In this document: positions 55,110 through 62,823 of the stretch, in pieces
Layout of the letters: each line of letters begins with the position of its first letter
Position numbering within the stretch: position 1 is the first letter of the stretch
Origin: Polyangium fumosum
Lineage (GTDB): Bacteria > Myxococcota_A > Polyangia > Polyangiales > Polyangiaceae
Reading direction: 5' to 3'
Length of the DNA: 64,000 bases
Assembly: GCF_005144585.1 (NCBI RefSeq)
Contig: NZ_SSMQ01000038.1
Coordinates: 1 to 64,000 of the forward strand
The notes under the pieces: generated by a model
The model's database searches: none
The model's input: the letters and a program-made list of their open reading frames with translations, nothing else
Told to the model about the DNA's origin: nothing
Program-made: the position numbers and the translations under genes

Positions 55110-56237
55110 TCACTTCTTCGGTTGTTCGGCGGGCGGCGCGGGAGGCGCCGCGCCCTCGGGCGCCTTCGCCGGATCGGCCTTCTCGTCCTTCGCGTCCTTC
55201 GCGCGCTCGGCCTCCTTGCGCTCCATCTCCTCTTCCTGACCGAGCAGCTCGAGCAGCTTCTTCTCGTCGTCGTCGCCGCCCTTGCCGAGCTTCGAGGCGT
55301 CGAACGTGAGCATCGGCATCGCGCCGCCGCCGTTCATCACCGGCAGACGGCCGTTCCAGCGCTCGAGCGCGCGGTACTGAAGCACCGACGGCGTCATCGA
55401 GTACTTGAGGATCAGGTTCGACCTCGCCTCGGCCTTCGCCGTGATGAGCTTCGCGTCCGCCTCGCCCTGCGCGCGCGCACGCGCCGCCTTCGCCTGCCCT
55501 TCGGCCTGCGTGACGGCCTGCTCCGCCTCCGCCCGCACCTGACGCACCCGGTTCTCCGCCTGGATCGCCTGCTGCGTCGCCTCCATCGCCCGGTTGATCG
55601 CGTTCGCTACGTTCTCCGGCAGACGAAGCGCGCCGTTGATCGTGAGCTGATCGATCACGAACCCGTCCTTGCCGAGCTGCTCCTGCATGCGCTGCGCGAC
55701 GTTCTCCACGAGCTTGCCCTTGCCCGACCCGTAGATCTCCTGCACCGGCATCTGCGAGGCCTGCATGTTGAAGCTCTCGCGCATCGCGTTGCGCACGTAG
55801 CCGTTCGCGAGATCCATCAGGTCCGACTTGCGGAACCGGCCGTAGAGCTTCGGCGCGAGCGTGGGCTCGATGTGGAACGAGAGCCCGACGTCGGCGTTGA
55901 TGTTCACGCCCTCCTGCGAGGAGAACGTGATCGAGCTGTCCCGCGCGTTGCTCTCGTGCGGATCCTTCGTCCAGACGATGTTCTGCACGCTCGTCGGGAA
56001 CAGGATGATCTGCTCGGTCAGCGGGTTGAAGAACACCCAGCCCTGCACCGTGGGGCTCTTGTCGACGCCACGCTCGTCCCCCGCGAGCTTGACCTTGATG
56101 CCGACGTGCCCCGCGTCGACACGCAGAACACACGACGAGAGGGCGATCGCCAGGATCGCGAGCCCGACGGCCACGAGGGCGATGCGTTTGATGAGGTTTG
56201 CAGGAGGCGGGGTCGAGAAGGGGCGGACGGTTGCCAT
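55110..56237 (-). CDS. SPFH/prohibitin-family membrane protein
   Basis: A 375-residue protein anchored by one N-terminal helix (IALVAVGLAILAIALSSCVL) with an SPFH/band-7 domain (VDAGHVGIKVKLAGDERG, SSQEGVNINADVGLSFHIEP and YVRNAMRESFNMQASQMPVQEIYG). A long helical coiled-coil (AEAEQAVTQAEGQAKAARARAQGEADAK) and a charged Pro/Lys-rich tail follow. Prohibitin-like proteins form large ring or cage assemblies on membranes and often control proteases. ATG 56237 opens the conserved region, although the frame extends upstream. Confidence 0.88.
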   Translation of the reverse strand: MATVRPFSTPPPANLIKRIALVAVGLAILAIALSSCVLRVDAGHVGIKVKLAGDERGVDKSPTVQGWVFFNPLTEQIILFPTSVQNIVWTKDPHESNARDSSITFSSQEGVNINADVGLSFHIEPTLAPKLYGRFRKSDLMDLANGYVRNAMRESFNMQASQMPVQEIYGSGKGKLVENVAQRMQEQLGKDGFVIDQLTINGALRLPENVANAINRAMEATQQAIQAENRVRQVRAEAEQAVTQAEGQAKAARARAQGEADAKLITAKAEARSNLILKYSMTPSVLQYRALERWNGRLPVMNGGGAMPMLTFDASKLGKGGDDDEKKLLELLGQEEEMERKEAERAKDAKDEKADPAKAPEGAAPPAPPAEQPKK

Positions 56238-56274
56238 GGCACTCTCGCGCCTAGCATATCGAAAAGGAGAAGGC

Positions 56275-57774
56275 TCAGGCCCTCGTGGCGCCGAGCCGCC
56301 GGCGCGCCGCCACGGCGATCGCGGCGAGCGCCATGCCGAAGCCAACGACGAGCGGGCCGCGTCCGTCGCCGCTGGTCTTCTTGCCAGCGCCCGGGACCGG
56401 AGCGGCCGAGCCGTCGCCGCAGAAGGCGTCGACGTTCGTGCCGATGCGCGCCTGATGCATGTTGTCGACGGTCTCTTGCAAGGCCGCGGGCTCGAGGACG
56501 AGATCCTTGCCGAGCGCCGCGCGCGGCAGGTTCGCTTCGAGCCGCGTGAGCCAAACGTCCTTCGGATGCAGGCCGTTCATCGCGACCGCGAGGTCGTCGA
56601 GCGGGCCACATGAAAGCGAGCGCGCGTCGATCTCGCCCGCCCCGACCTCGCCGCAGGAGGGATCGTCGAGCGGCACGCCCGCGGGGCACGGGTTCGAGAC
56701 CATGGCGCCGCTCTTGCCGACGTTCGCGAAGGACGCCGAGCACGCGCCGTCCGTCGTCTCGGCGTTCGCGAGGCCCTGCTGCACGTACGCCGCCGCGATC
56801 GTGTCGGCGAAGGCCCCGTTGCCGGCGGTCGTGTACGTGCGGAACCCCTGGAAGCTGAAGAGACCAGGGAGCTGCGAGAGCAGGCCGCCCTGGAACGCGA
56901 ACGCCGTGAGCCACGACGCGCCGCCGTTCTGTTCGAGCACCTTCGTGCGGAGCTCGCCGTAGTTCGACGCCTGCGTCTTGAAGTCCCACGAGAGCAGATC
57001 GACCGGCACCACGGCGTTGTTGAAGTTCTTCGCCTCCCAGCGGCCCTCGGTGATCATGAAGAGCGTGATCGCGACGTTCGCGCCGCTCCCGATCGCGACC
57101 ATGCGCAAGGGCAGCGTGGGGCTCGCGCCGAGCTGCACGACGCGCACGGGCTTCATCGCCTTCACGTCCTTGCCCGGCAGGAGCTTGATCGCGATGAAGT
57201 CGAACTTCTCCGCGACGTAGGCGTCGATCACCGGCTGCGTCGAGGGATCGATCGCGTACCCCGCGCTGTCGAGCCATCCATTCAGCGCGCCGGGCGTGTC
57301 CGTGCTGAGCGTGACGGTCTGATACGGACCCGCGGTGCCGCGGTGGACGACCGTGACGCTTGGTCCGCCGCCGTTGCTGCCATCTTCCGCGGCCGAGAAC
57401 GCACGACCCCCGAGCGAGTCGCTACAGCCGAAGCCACTGCCACCGCTGTTGCCGCAGTCGACACTCGCCTGAAAGATCTGCGTGGTCGTCGCGGCGTCGA
57501 GCGTGTCGAACCAGGCGTCGGTGGAGACCTCGATCACCGCGCCCGGCTTGACCGGCAAGACCCACGCGAAGCTCTCCGGATCGCCGTCGTACTGGATCTG
57601 ATCCCAAAGCACCGTCTGCTTCGGCGAGATCGAAAGCGCCATGCGATGCGCCGAAACGACGGTGCTCTGGCTCGGCGGAACGAAACACCCCCCGCACGCC
57701 GCGGCCTCGTCGGTCGCAGTCAAAGAAGCGAGAAGCGTGGCGGCGAGGACGGGGACGACAAAGCCGAGTCGCAT
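56275..57774 (-). CDS. DUF2330 secreted protein with C-terminal membrane anchor
   Basis: A 499-residue protein with a signal peptide. AACGGCFVPPSQSTVVSAHRMALSI is the standard start of DUF2330 proteins, and DPESFAWVLPVKPGAVIEVS follows. The end is a hydrophobic helix followed by ARRRLGATRA, a surface-anchor-like layout. DUF2330 is widespread in myxobacteria; its function is unknown. GGAGA eight bases before ATG 57774 supports that start. It lies 153 bases downstream of the lipoprotein gene at 57928, in the same direction. Confidence 0.85.
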   Translation of the reverse strand: MRLGFVVPVLAATLLASLTATDEAAACGGCFVPPSQSTVVSAHRMALSISPKQTVLWDQIQYDGDPESFAWVLPVKPGAVIEVSTDAWFDTLDAATTTQIFQASVDCGNSGGSGFGCSDSLGGRAFSAAEDGSNGGGPSVTVVHRGTAGPYQTVTLSTDTPGALNGWLDSAGYAIDPSTQPVIDAYVAEKFDFIAIKLLPGKDVKAMKPVRVVQLGASPTLPLRMVAIGSGANVAITLFMITEGRWEAKNFNNAVVPVDLLSWDFKTQASNYGELRTKVLEQNGGASWLTAFAFQGGLLSQLPGLFSFQGFRTYTTAGNGAFADTIAAAYVQQGLANAETTDGACSASFANVGKSGAMVSNPCPAGVPLDDPSCGEVGAGEIDARSLSCGPLDDLAVAMNGLHPKDVWLTRLEANLPRAALGKDLVLEPAALQETVDNMHQARIGTNVDAFCGDGSAAPVPGAGKKTSGDGRGPLVVGFGMALAAIAVAARRRLGATRA

Positions 57775-57927
57775 GGGGAAGGTCTCCTCTCGGGCGAGAG
57801 CCTTAAGAAAGGTAAGCCAAGGCGTGGGCGCTTTCAGCAAAAGCAATGCCGACCCGAAGGCGCGCATTCACGGCGAAATGCTGCGCCAGAGTGGGCCATG
57901 CAGGGCGAAGGCGCCGCGGGGTCCGCT

Positions 57928-58725
57928 TCAGCGCGGAAGCGAGGACACGTCGATGCGGCAGGAGACGGGGAGCGCGAGGCCGACCTGCTCCAGGGAGATG
58001 GGCGTTTGCGTGATGGCGTTCGGCGGCTCGCACGCGACGAGGTGGAGCGGCGCGGTCTGGGACTCGGCCACGCGGGCGAAGGCGCGCGCGCGCTCGACCC
58101 AGCGCTTGACGAGCTCGGCCCGGTGCGACTCGGGGTCGCGGAGCTTGAGCTCGGGCGCGCCGAAGGCGACCTCGAGCTCGGGGGCGCCCTCGCCTCCGGA
58201 AGGCACGAGCGCGTCTTCTTTGCGTGAGGCCTCGACGAGCCCCGCGACGAGCTTCGCGCGCGCCCAGTAGCCCGCCTCCGCGGCGAGCGGGACCTCGACC
58301 GCGCCGTCCACGGTCACGACGAAGTGCGCCGGCGGCGGCTTGTCGTCCTTCACCTTCGTGTACGCCGGAGCCGCCGTGGTGTTCGCGCCGAGCATGGCGA
58401 TCGTGGCCGCGCCGCCCGTGGACGCGCCGAAGCGCTCCTTGAGGGCGAGCGTGGCCTTCTCCAGAAGGTCGAGCCCGGCCTTCGGATCCGCGAGCTCGAC
58501 GCGCAGGACGAAAGGAACACACGCGAGGTCCGGGCGCACGACGAGCGCGCCGCGCGTGTCGCCGTGGCTCGGGATCGAGGGCCCGCTCGGCGCGGAGAAC
58601 GCGGACGACGCGCCGCCGTACGACGAGCTCGCGAGGAGCGAGGGCGTGCTCGGCTCGGGGACGGCCGCGCCGCACGCGGTGGCGAGGAGACCGAGCAGAA
58701 GCGGGACAAGACGGACTTTCTCCAT
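57928..58725 (-). CDS. Lipoprotein of unknown function
   Basis: A 265-residue lipoprotein: signal with lipobox LLATAC, a Ser/Pro-rich linker, then a mixed domain (about 60-265) including DLACVPFVLRVELADPKAGLDLLEKA and HFVVTVDGAVEVPLAAEAGYWARAKLVAGLVEA (cited by their ends). This may be a small SIMPL-like (DUF541) domain, but I am not sure. Two Cys near the C-terminus (HLVACEPP and VSCRID) could form a disulfide. Confidence 0.75.
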   Translation of the reverse strand: MEKVRLVPLLLGLLATACGAAVPEPSTPSLLASSSYGGASSAFSAPSGPSIPSHGDTRGALVVRPDLACVPFVLRVELADPKAGLDLLEKATLALKERFGASTGGAATIAMLGANTTAAPAYTKVKDDKPPPAHFVVTVDGAVEVPLAAEAGYWARAKLVAGLVEASRKEDALVPSGGEGAPELEVAFGAPELKLRDPESHRAELVKRWVERARAFARVAESQTAPLHLVACEPPNAITQTPISLEQVGLALPVSCRIDVSSLPR

Positions 58726-58812
58726 GGGGCGGCGAGTCTACCCGCAATCACGCCGGGATCGCTGGCGCGTCCGTCTGCCCCGTGCTCTAACCTCTCCCCT
58801 TCGAGAACCGCC

Positions 58813-59799
58813 GTGCCCTCCGACCGAACGCTTTTTCAAAAGCTCTTCTCCTCTCGGCCCGTGATCCTCGCGCCGATGGAGGACGTCTCCGACGCCGTCT
58901 TCCGCAAGCTCTGCCGCGAGCTCGACGCCGAGCTTTGCGTGACGGAGTTCGTGAACGTCGAGGGCCTCCTGCGCGGCTGCCGCAACGCGCGCCGGAAGAT
59001 CACGCTCGCCCCCGACGATCAGCCGACCGCCATCCAGATCTACGGCTCGGATCCCGACCGCCTCGCCGAGGCCTCCGAGATCGCCGCGGCCGCGGGCCCC
59101 TCGTTCGTCGACATCAACTGCGGCTGCTGGGTGCCGAAGATCGCGGGCCGCGGCGCGGGCGCGGGCTGGCTCCGGAACCCGACCGCAATGGTGGAGATGG
59201 CCGCGATGGTCGTGCGCCGCGTGTCCATGCCGGTGACGGTGAAGACGCGGATCGGCTGGGGCCCCGAGTCGGAGATGCCGATCGTGGAGCTCGCGAAGCG
59301 GCTCGAAGGCGCGGGCGTCTCGGCGTTGACCATCCATTGCCGGACGGCGCAGATGGGCCACTCGGGGGCGGCGGACTGGACCTGGGCGGCGCGCGCGAAG
59401 AGCGTGGTCGGCATCCCGGTGATCGTGAACGGCGACATCAAGAGCGCGGAGGACGCGCAGCGCGCGCTCGCGGAGACGGGCTGCGACGGCGTGATGGTGG
59501 GCCGGCGAGCGATCGAGCACCCGTGGATCTTCCGCGAGGCGAAGGCGCTGCTCGAGGAGGGCCGGTTGATCGAGCCGCCGACGCCGGAGGAGCGAATCGC
59601 GCTCTGCAAGAAGCACCTCGTGATGAACACGGAGGAGCGCGGCGAGCCGCAAGGCGTGCGCGTGACCCGGCGGCACCTCGCGGGGTACCTGCACGGGCTG
59701 CCGGGCGCGGCCGCGCTCCGGCGCGCGCTGAATGCGTGTGACTCGCTGGAAGGCTGCCTCGCGATTCTGGACGAGGCGCTCTCGCGACGGGCAGCCTGA
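58813..59799 (+). CDS. dus: tRNA-dihydrouridine synthase
   Basis: A 328-residue flavoenzyme that reduces uridine to dihydrouridine in tRNA. It begins at GTG 58813 and shows VILAPMEDVSDAVFRKLC, TEFVNVEG, DINCGCWVPKI with the catalytic Cys, KTRIGWG, ALTIHCRTAQMGHSG and VIVNGDIKSAEDA, then GCDGVMVGRRAIEHPWIF. The usual NxGCP reads NCGCW, so the Pro after the catalytic Cys is changed and an extra Cys precedes it. Several longer frames upstream are not coding. It is the last ordinary gene before the repeat region. Confidence 0.9.
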   Translation: MPSDRTLFQKLFSSRPVILAPMEDVSDAVFRKLCRELDAELCVTEFVNVEGLLRGCRNARRKITLAPDDQPTAIQIYGSDPDRLAEASEIAAAAGPSFVDINCGCWVPKIAGRGAGAGWLRNPTAMVEMAAMVVRRVSMPVTVKTRIGWGPESEMPIVELAKRLEGAGVSALTIHCRTAQMGHSGAADWTWAARAKSVVGIPVIVNGDIKSAEDAQRALAETGCDGVMVGRRAIEHPWIFREAKALLEEGRLIEPPTPEERIALCKKHLVMNTEERGEPQGVRVTRRHLAGYLHGLPGAAALRRALNACDSLEGCLAILDEALSRRAA

Positions 59800-59853
59800 C
59801 CGACCCGACGGGGTGGTGACGGCGCGCGTTCGAGTGGGCTAAACTACGAGTAG

Positions 59854-60245
59854 ACGCGTCTCCAAGTCGCCTGCGCGCGTCTCCAAGACGCCTGCGCGCG
59901 TCTCCAAGTCGCCTGCGCGCGTCTCCAAGTCGCGTGCACGCGTCTCCAAGTCGCCTGCGCGCGTCTCCAAGACGCCTGCGCGCGTCTCCAAGACGCGTCT
60001 GCGCGTCCCCGGAGTCGGTTGAGGGCGTCTCGAAGTCGCGTGCACGCGTCTCCAAGACGCCTGCACGCGTCTCCAAGACGCCTGCGCAGGTCTCCAAGAC
60101 GCGTCTGCGCGTCCCCGGGGTCGGTTGAGGGCGTCTCGAAGTCGCGTCCGCGCGTCTCCAAGTCGCCTGCGCGCGTCCTCCGGGTCGATGGAAGGCGCCT
60201 CGAAGGCGCGCGCGCGCGTCTCCAAGTCGCGCGCACGCGTCTCTG
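59854..60245. repeat. 21-bp minisatellite with higher-order units
   Basis: About 18 tandem copies of a 21-bp unit (CGCGCGTCTCCAAGTCGCC-like, AAG-TCG alternating with AAG-ACG). A diverged 42-bp block containing CGTCCCCGGRGTCGGTTGAGG (positions 60006-60026 and 60111-60131) recurs at exactly 105 bp, five units, and in weaker form three units later. All copies stay in the 21-bp register, so several frames remain open over the whole array, but none has a plausible start or domain. The 594-base gap 59800-60393 holds this array and the operator below, and no gene I can support. Confidence 0.9.
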
Positions 60246-60301
60246 ACGTGCATCCTCTGGGCTTGATCCGCCCTCCGGAAGGGTACCTGGTATCCGACAG
60301 A

Positions 60302-60319
60302 ACAGGACGTGCATCCTGT
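60302..60319. promoter_or_regulatory. Candidate operator before the dynamin-helicase genes
   Basis: A perfect inverted repeat ACAGGA-CGTGCA-TCCTGT, followed by an A-rich stretch, 74 bases before ATG 60394. Twelve bases of it (GACGTGCATCCT) also occur at 60245-60256, giving a direct repeat 61 bp apart. This looks like a dimeric regulator site with a second half-site. No clear promoter could be assigned next to it; TTGATC at 60263-60268 is the only -35-like element. Confidence 0.5.
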
Positions 60320-60393
60320 AAAACTACGGCAGGCCTTGGTAGCCTCGCAGTCAGTTCTCCTGGTCTCGTGCTCATCCCCCGAAAGGACGCTTC

Positions 60394-62823
60394 ATGTCGG
60401 ATCTCGAGCCGCACATCGATCGACTCCTCGCCTGGTACACGACCAGGGCTCGGCCCTTCCTTGAGCAGCACGCACCGCTGAGCCTCGAGTCCATCGACAA
60501 GCGCAGATCCGACGTCGAGAAGCTCTCACGCTCCGTCGACGACGAGGTCGCCGTCTGCTTCCTCGGCGACGCGGGCGTCGGCAAGAGCACTCTCCTCAAC
60601 GCCATCGTCTCGCCTGATGTCAACGTCCTCCCCCACGGAGGCATCGGCCCGCTCACCGCACAGGCCACCGTCGTCAGGTACGCGGAGAACCCCTACTTCC
60701 GCGCCACCTACCTCTCGAAGTCCGCGCTGAACCGCATCCTCTTTGCCCTCGCCCGCACGCACGAGCTCGCGCAGAAGCGCGCCGAACGCGCGAGCTTCGC
60801 CGCGGAACTCGGGCAAGAGCTCGACGAGGAAGACCGACGGGAGGCCGAGTCCGCCCTGCCCGTCCAGGAAGCCGACGCCCCCGCGGAGAACGGCAAGCTC
60901 GACGCGTACAAGAAGCAGGTCCGCCTGCTCATCCAGGGCAGCCAGGAGGGCGAGCTCGATCTGCCCTACCTCATCGAGGGCCTGTGCGCGGCTCTCGGGC
61001 AGAAGCCACGCTTCGGGCTCACGATCGCGGACGCGGACGCGACACGCATCGAGCGGATCCGGCAGTGCCTCCAGGTCGCGACGGGGGACGGCGTCCACCG
61101 CGAGCGGCGCGCCGACGGCGACCGGAAGGGTTTTCTCGCCGAGCTGCGCGAGCACGCCTCCGGCTTCCTCGCTCCCCTCATCAAGAGCCTCGAGGTCGGC
61201 TGGAACAGCGAGGCCCTCCGGGGCGGGCTCGTGCTCGTCGATCTGCCGGGCGTGGGGGTGGCGAACGACGAGTACCGCAAGGTGACGTCGAAGTGGGTCC
61301 GCACGCACGCGCAGGCCGTGGTCCTGGTCGTCGGCAACCGCGGTGTGACGGAGGCCAGCGCCGAGCTGCTGCGCTCGACGGGTTTCCTCGCGCGCATGCT
61401 GCACGACAGCCACGACCCGAGCGCGAAGCTCGCCTCGCTCTCCGTGGCCGTGGTGAAGGTCGACGAGATCGCCGAAAGCGACTGGCTGCAAGAGAAGTCC
61501 GTCGACCCGGAGGCGGCTCGCAAGTGGAACGTGCATTTCCGCGAGAACTGCGAGCGCGCGGTGCGCCTCGCGCAGCAGCAGATGCGGGCGCAGCTCGAGA
61601 AGCTCGTCGCCGACGGGCCGCAGGCGACCCTCGACGAGCGACGTGAGGCCGTGGCCCGGATCCTCGAGACGATGCAGGTGCACGCCGTCTCGGCCCCGCA
61701 GTACCGGCTCTTCAAGAAGGACGACGACGAGGCGCCGCCGCGCATCAAGAGCGCAGAAGAGTCGCGGATGCCGGAGCTCGTGACGTCGCTGCAGAAGGTG
61801 GCCGAGGACCATCGGGGTCTCCGCAAGGAGCGCGCGAAGGCCGCCGCGGCCGACTTCCAGAAGCGCGTGTTCACGGTGATCGACCTCGTGCGGGCGCAAT
61901 GGGAGGAGAACGCGCGTGCGGAGAAGGAGGCGCAGGAGCTCCGCGAGGAGCTCGAGACGTTTCTCGCGCCCAAGCAGCGCGAGCTCGACGCGCGCCAAGG
62001 CGCGTTCCGCGAGTTCCTCCGCGAGAGCATCCCGAAGGAGATCGAAGCGCGGATAGCGGAGGCGGCTTTGGCTGCGCAGGTCGACATAGGAAAACAACTC
62101 CGCACGCTCGGGGACATGCATTGGGCCACGCTTCGGGCGACGGTGCGTAAAGGCGGCGCCCACGAGACCCGGAGCGGCAAGCACGTCGACCTGCCGAATC
62201 ATCTGGCCACGCGATTCGAAGAACCCGTGGCGTCGGTATGGTCGAAACACATCCTCACGGAGCTGCGGAAGCGCACCAAGGAGCTCGGCGCGGATTACGT
62301 GGGGATGGTCGGCGAGGTGGTCGCGTGGGCACGCGGACAAGAGGCCCGCGTGAAGCCGCGTATCGTCGAGGCGCTGCACGAGAGCCTCGACGCGCAGACG
62401 AAGGAGCTCGCCACGGTCGGCAAGGACGCGGTGGACGACCTGAAGAACAAGGTGCGCAACGAGCTCCACGGGAAGCTCATCAAGAAGGTGCGCCAGAGTT
62501 GCGAGAAGTTCGTCGAGGAAAAGAAGGACGTCGGGCCCGGCGTCAAGCAGCGAATCCTCGACCATTTCCGCGACGAGCTGGCCGAGACCGTCGTGGAGGG
62601 GGCGCGCCCCGTCGCCGCGAAGGTCCTCCTGAGCAATTACAAGGAAGTCCAGCAGGAGATCGGCGAGCGGCTCTCCGTGTATCGAAACCCGCTGGAAGCC
62701 GCGCGCGACGCGATCGTGCAGTCCCACGAGGACGGCGTTCGCCGCAGCGACGCGCAGAAGCGCCGCCATGTTCTCGAAGAAATCGAGACGATCCTCGCCG
62801 AGGTCCCCAGGGGGGACGCGTGA
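60394..62823 (+). CDS. Dynamin-like GTPase
   Basis: An 809-residue large GTPase. G1 is GDAGVGKST (residues 58-66), G3 is DLPG (283-286), and G4 lies near VVKVDEI. A long insert (about 110-270) separates G1 from G3. The C-terminal half is mainly helical with charged coiled-coils (for example EKEAQELREELETFLAPKQRELDARQG and KNKVRNELHGKLIKKVRQ), as in bacterial dynamin-like proteins that tubulate or fuse membranes. No membrane helix is visible. It starts at ATG 60394 and its stop overlaps the helicase start as GTGA. Some bacterial dynamins protect against phages by acting on the cell membrane. Confidence 0.85.
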   Translation: MSDLEPHIDRLLAWYTTRARPFLEQHAPLSLESIDKRRSDVEKLSRSVDDEVAVCFLGDAGVGKSTLLNAIVSPDVNVLPHGGIGPLTAQATVVRYAENPYFRATYLSKSALNRILFALARTHELAQKRAERASFAAELGQELDEEDRREAESALPVQEADAPAENGKLDAYKKQVRLLIQGSQEGELDLPYLIEGLCAALGQKPRFGLTIADADATRIERIRQCLQVATGDGVHRERRADGDRKGFLAELREHASGFLAPLIKSLEVGWNSEALRGGLVLVDLPGVGVANDEYRKVTSKWVRTHAQAVVLVVGNRGVTEASAELLRSTGFLARMLHDSHDPSAKLASLSVAVVKVDEIAESDWLQEKSVDPEAARKWNVHFRENCERAVRLAQQQMRAQLEKLVADGPQATLDERREAVARILETMQVHAVSAPQYRLFKKDDDEAPPRIKSAEESRMPELVTSLQKVAEDHRGLRKERAKAAAADFQKRVFTVIDLVRAQWEENARAEKEAQELREELETFLAPKQRELDARQGAFREFLRESIPKEIEARIAEAALAAQVDIGKQLRTLGDMHWATLRATVRKGGAHETRSGKHVDLPNHLATRFEEPVASVWSKHILTELRKRTKELGADYVGMVGEVVAWARGQEARVKPRIVEALHESLDAQTKELATVGKDAVDDLKNKVRNELHGKLIKKVRQSCEKFVEEKKDVGPGVKQRILDHFRDELAETVVEGARPVAAKVLLSNYKEVQQEIGERLSVYRNPLEAARDAIVQSHEDGVRRSDAQKRRHVLEEIETILAEVPRGDA

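Noticed and set aside
59854-60245. CRISPR array
   Set aside because: The units are contiguous, with no unique spacers, and no cas gene is in the window.
59844-60471. Proteins with heptad repeats such as LETRARD or RASPRRL
   Set aside because: They are translations of the 21-bp array in different frames; none has a credible start, signal or domain.
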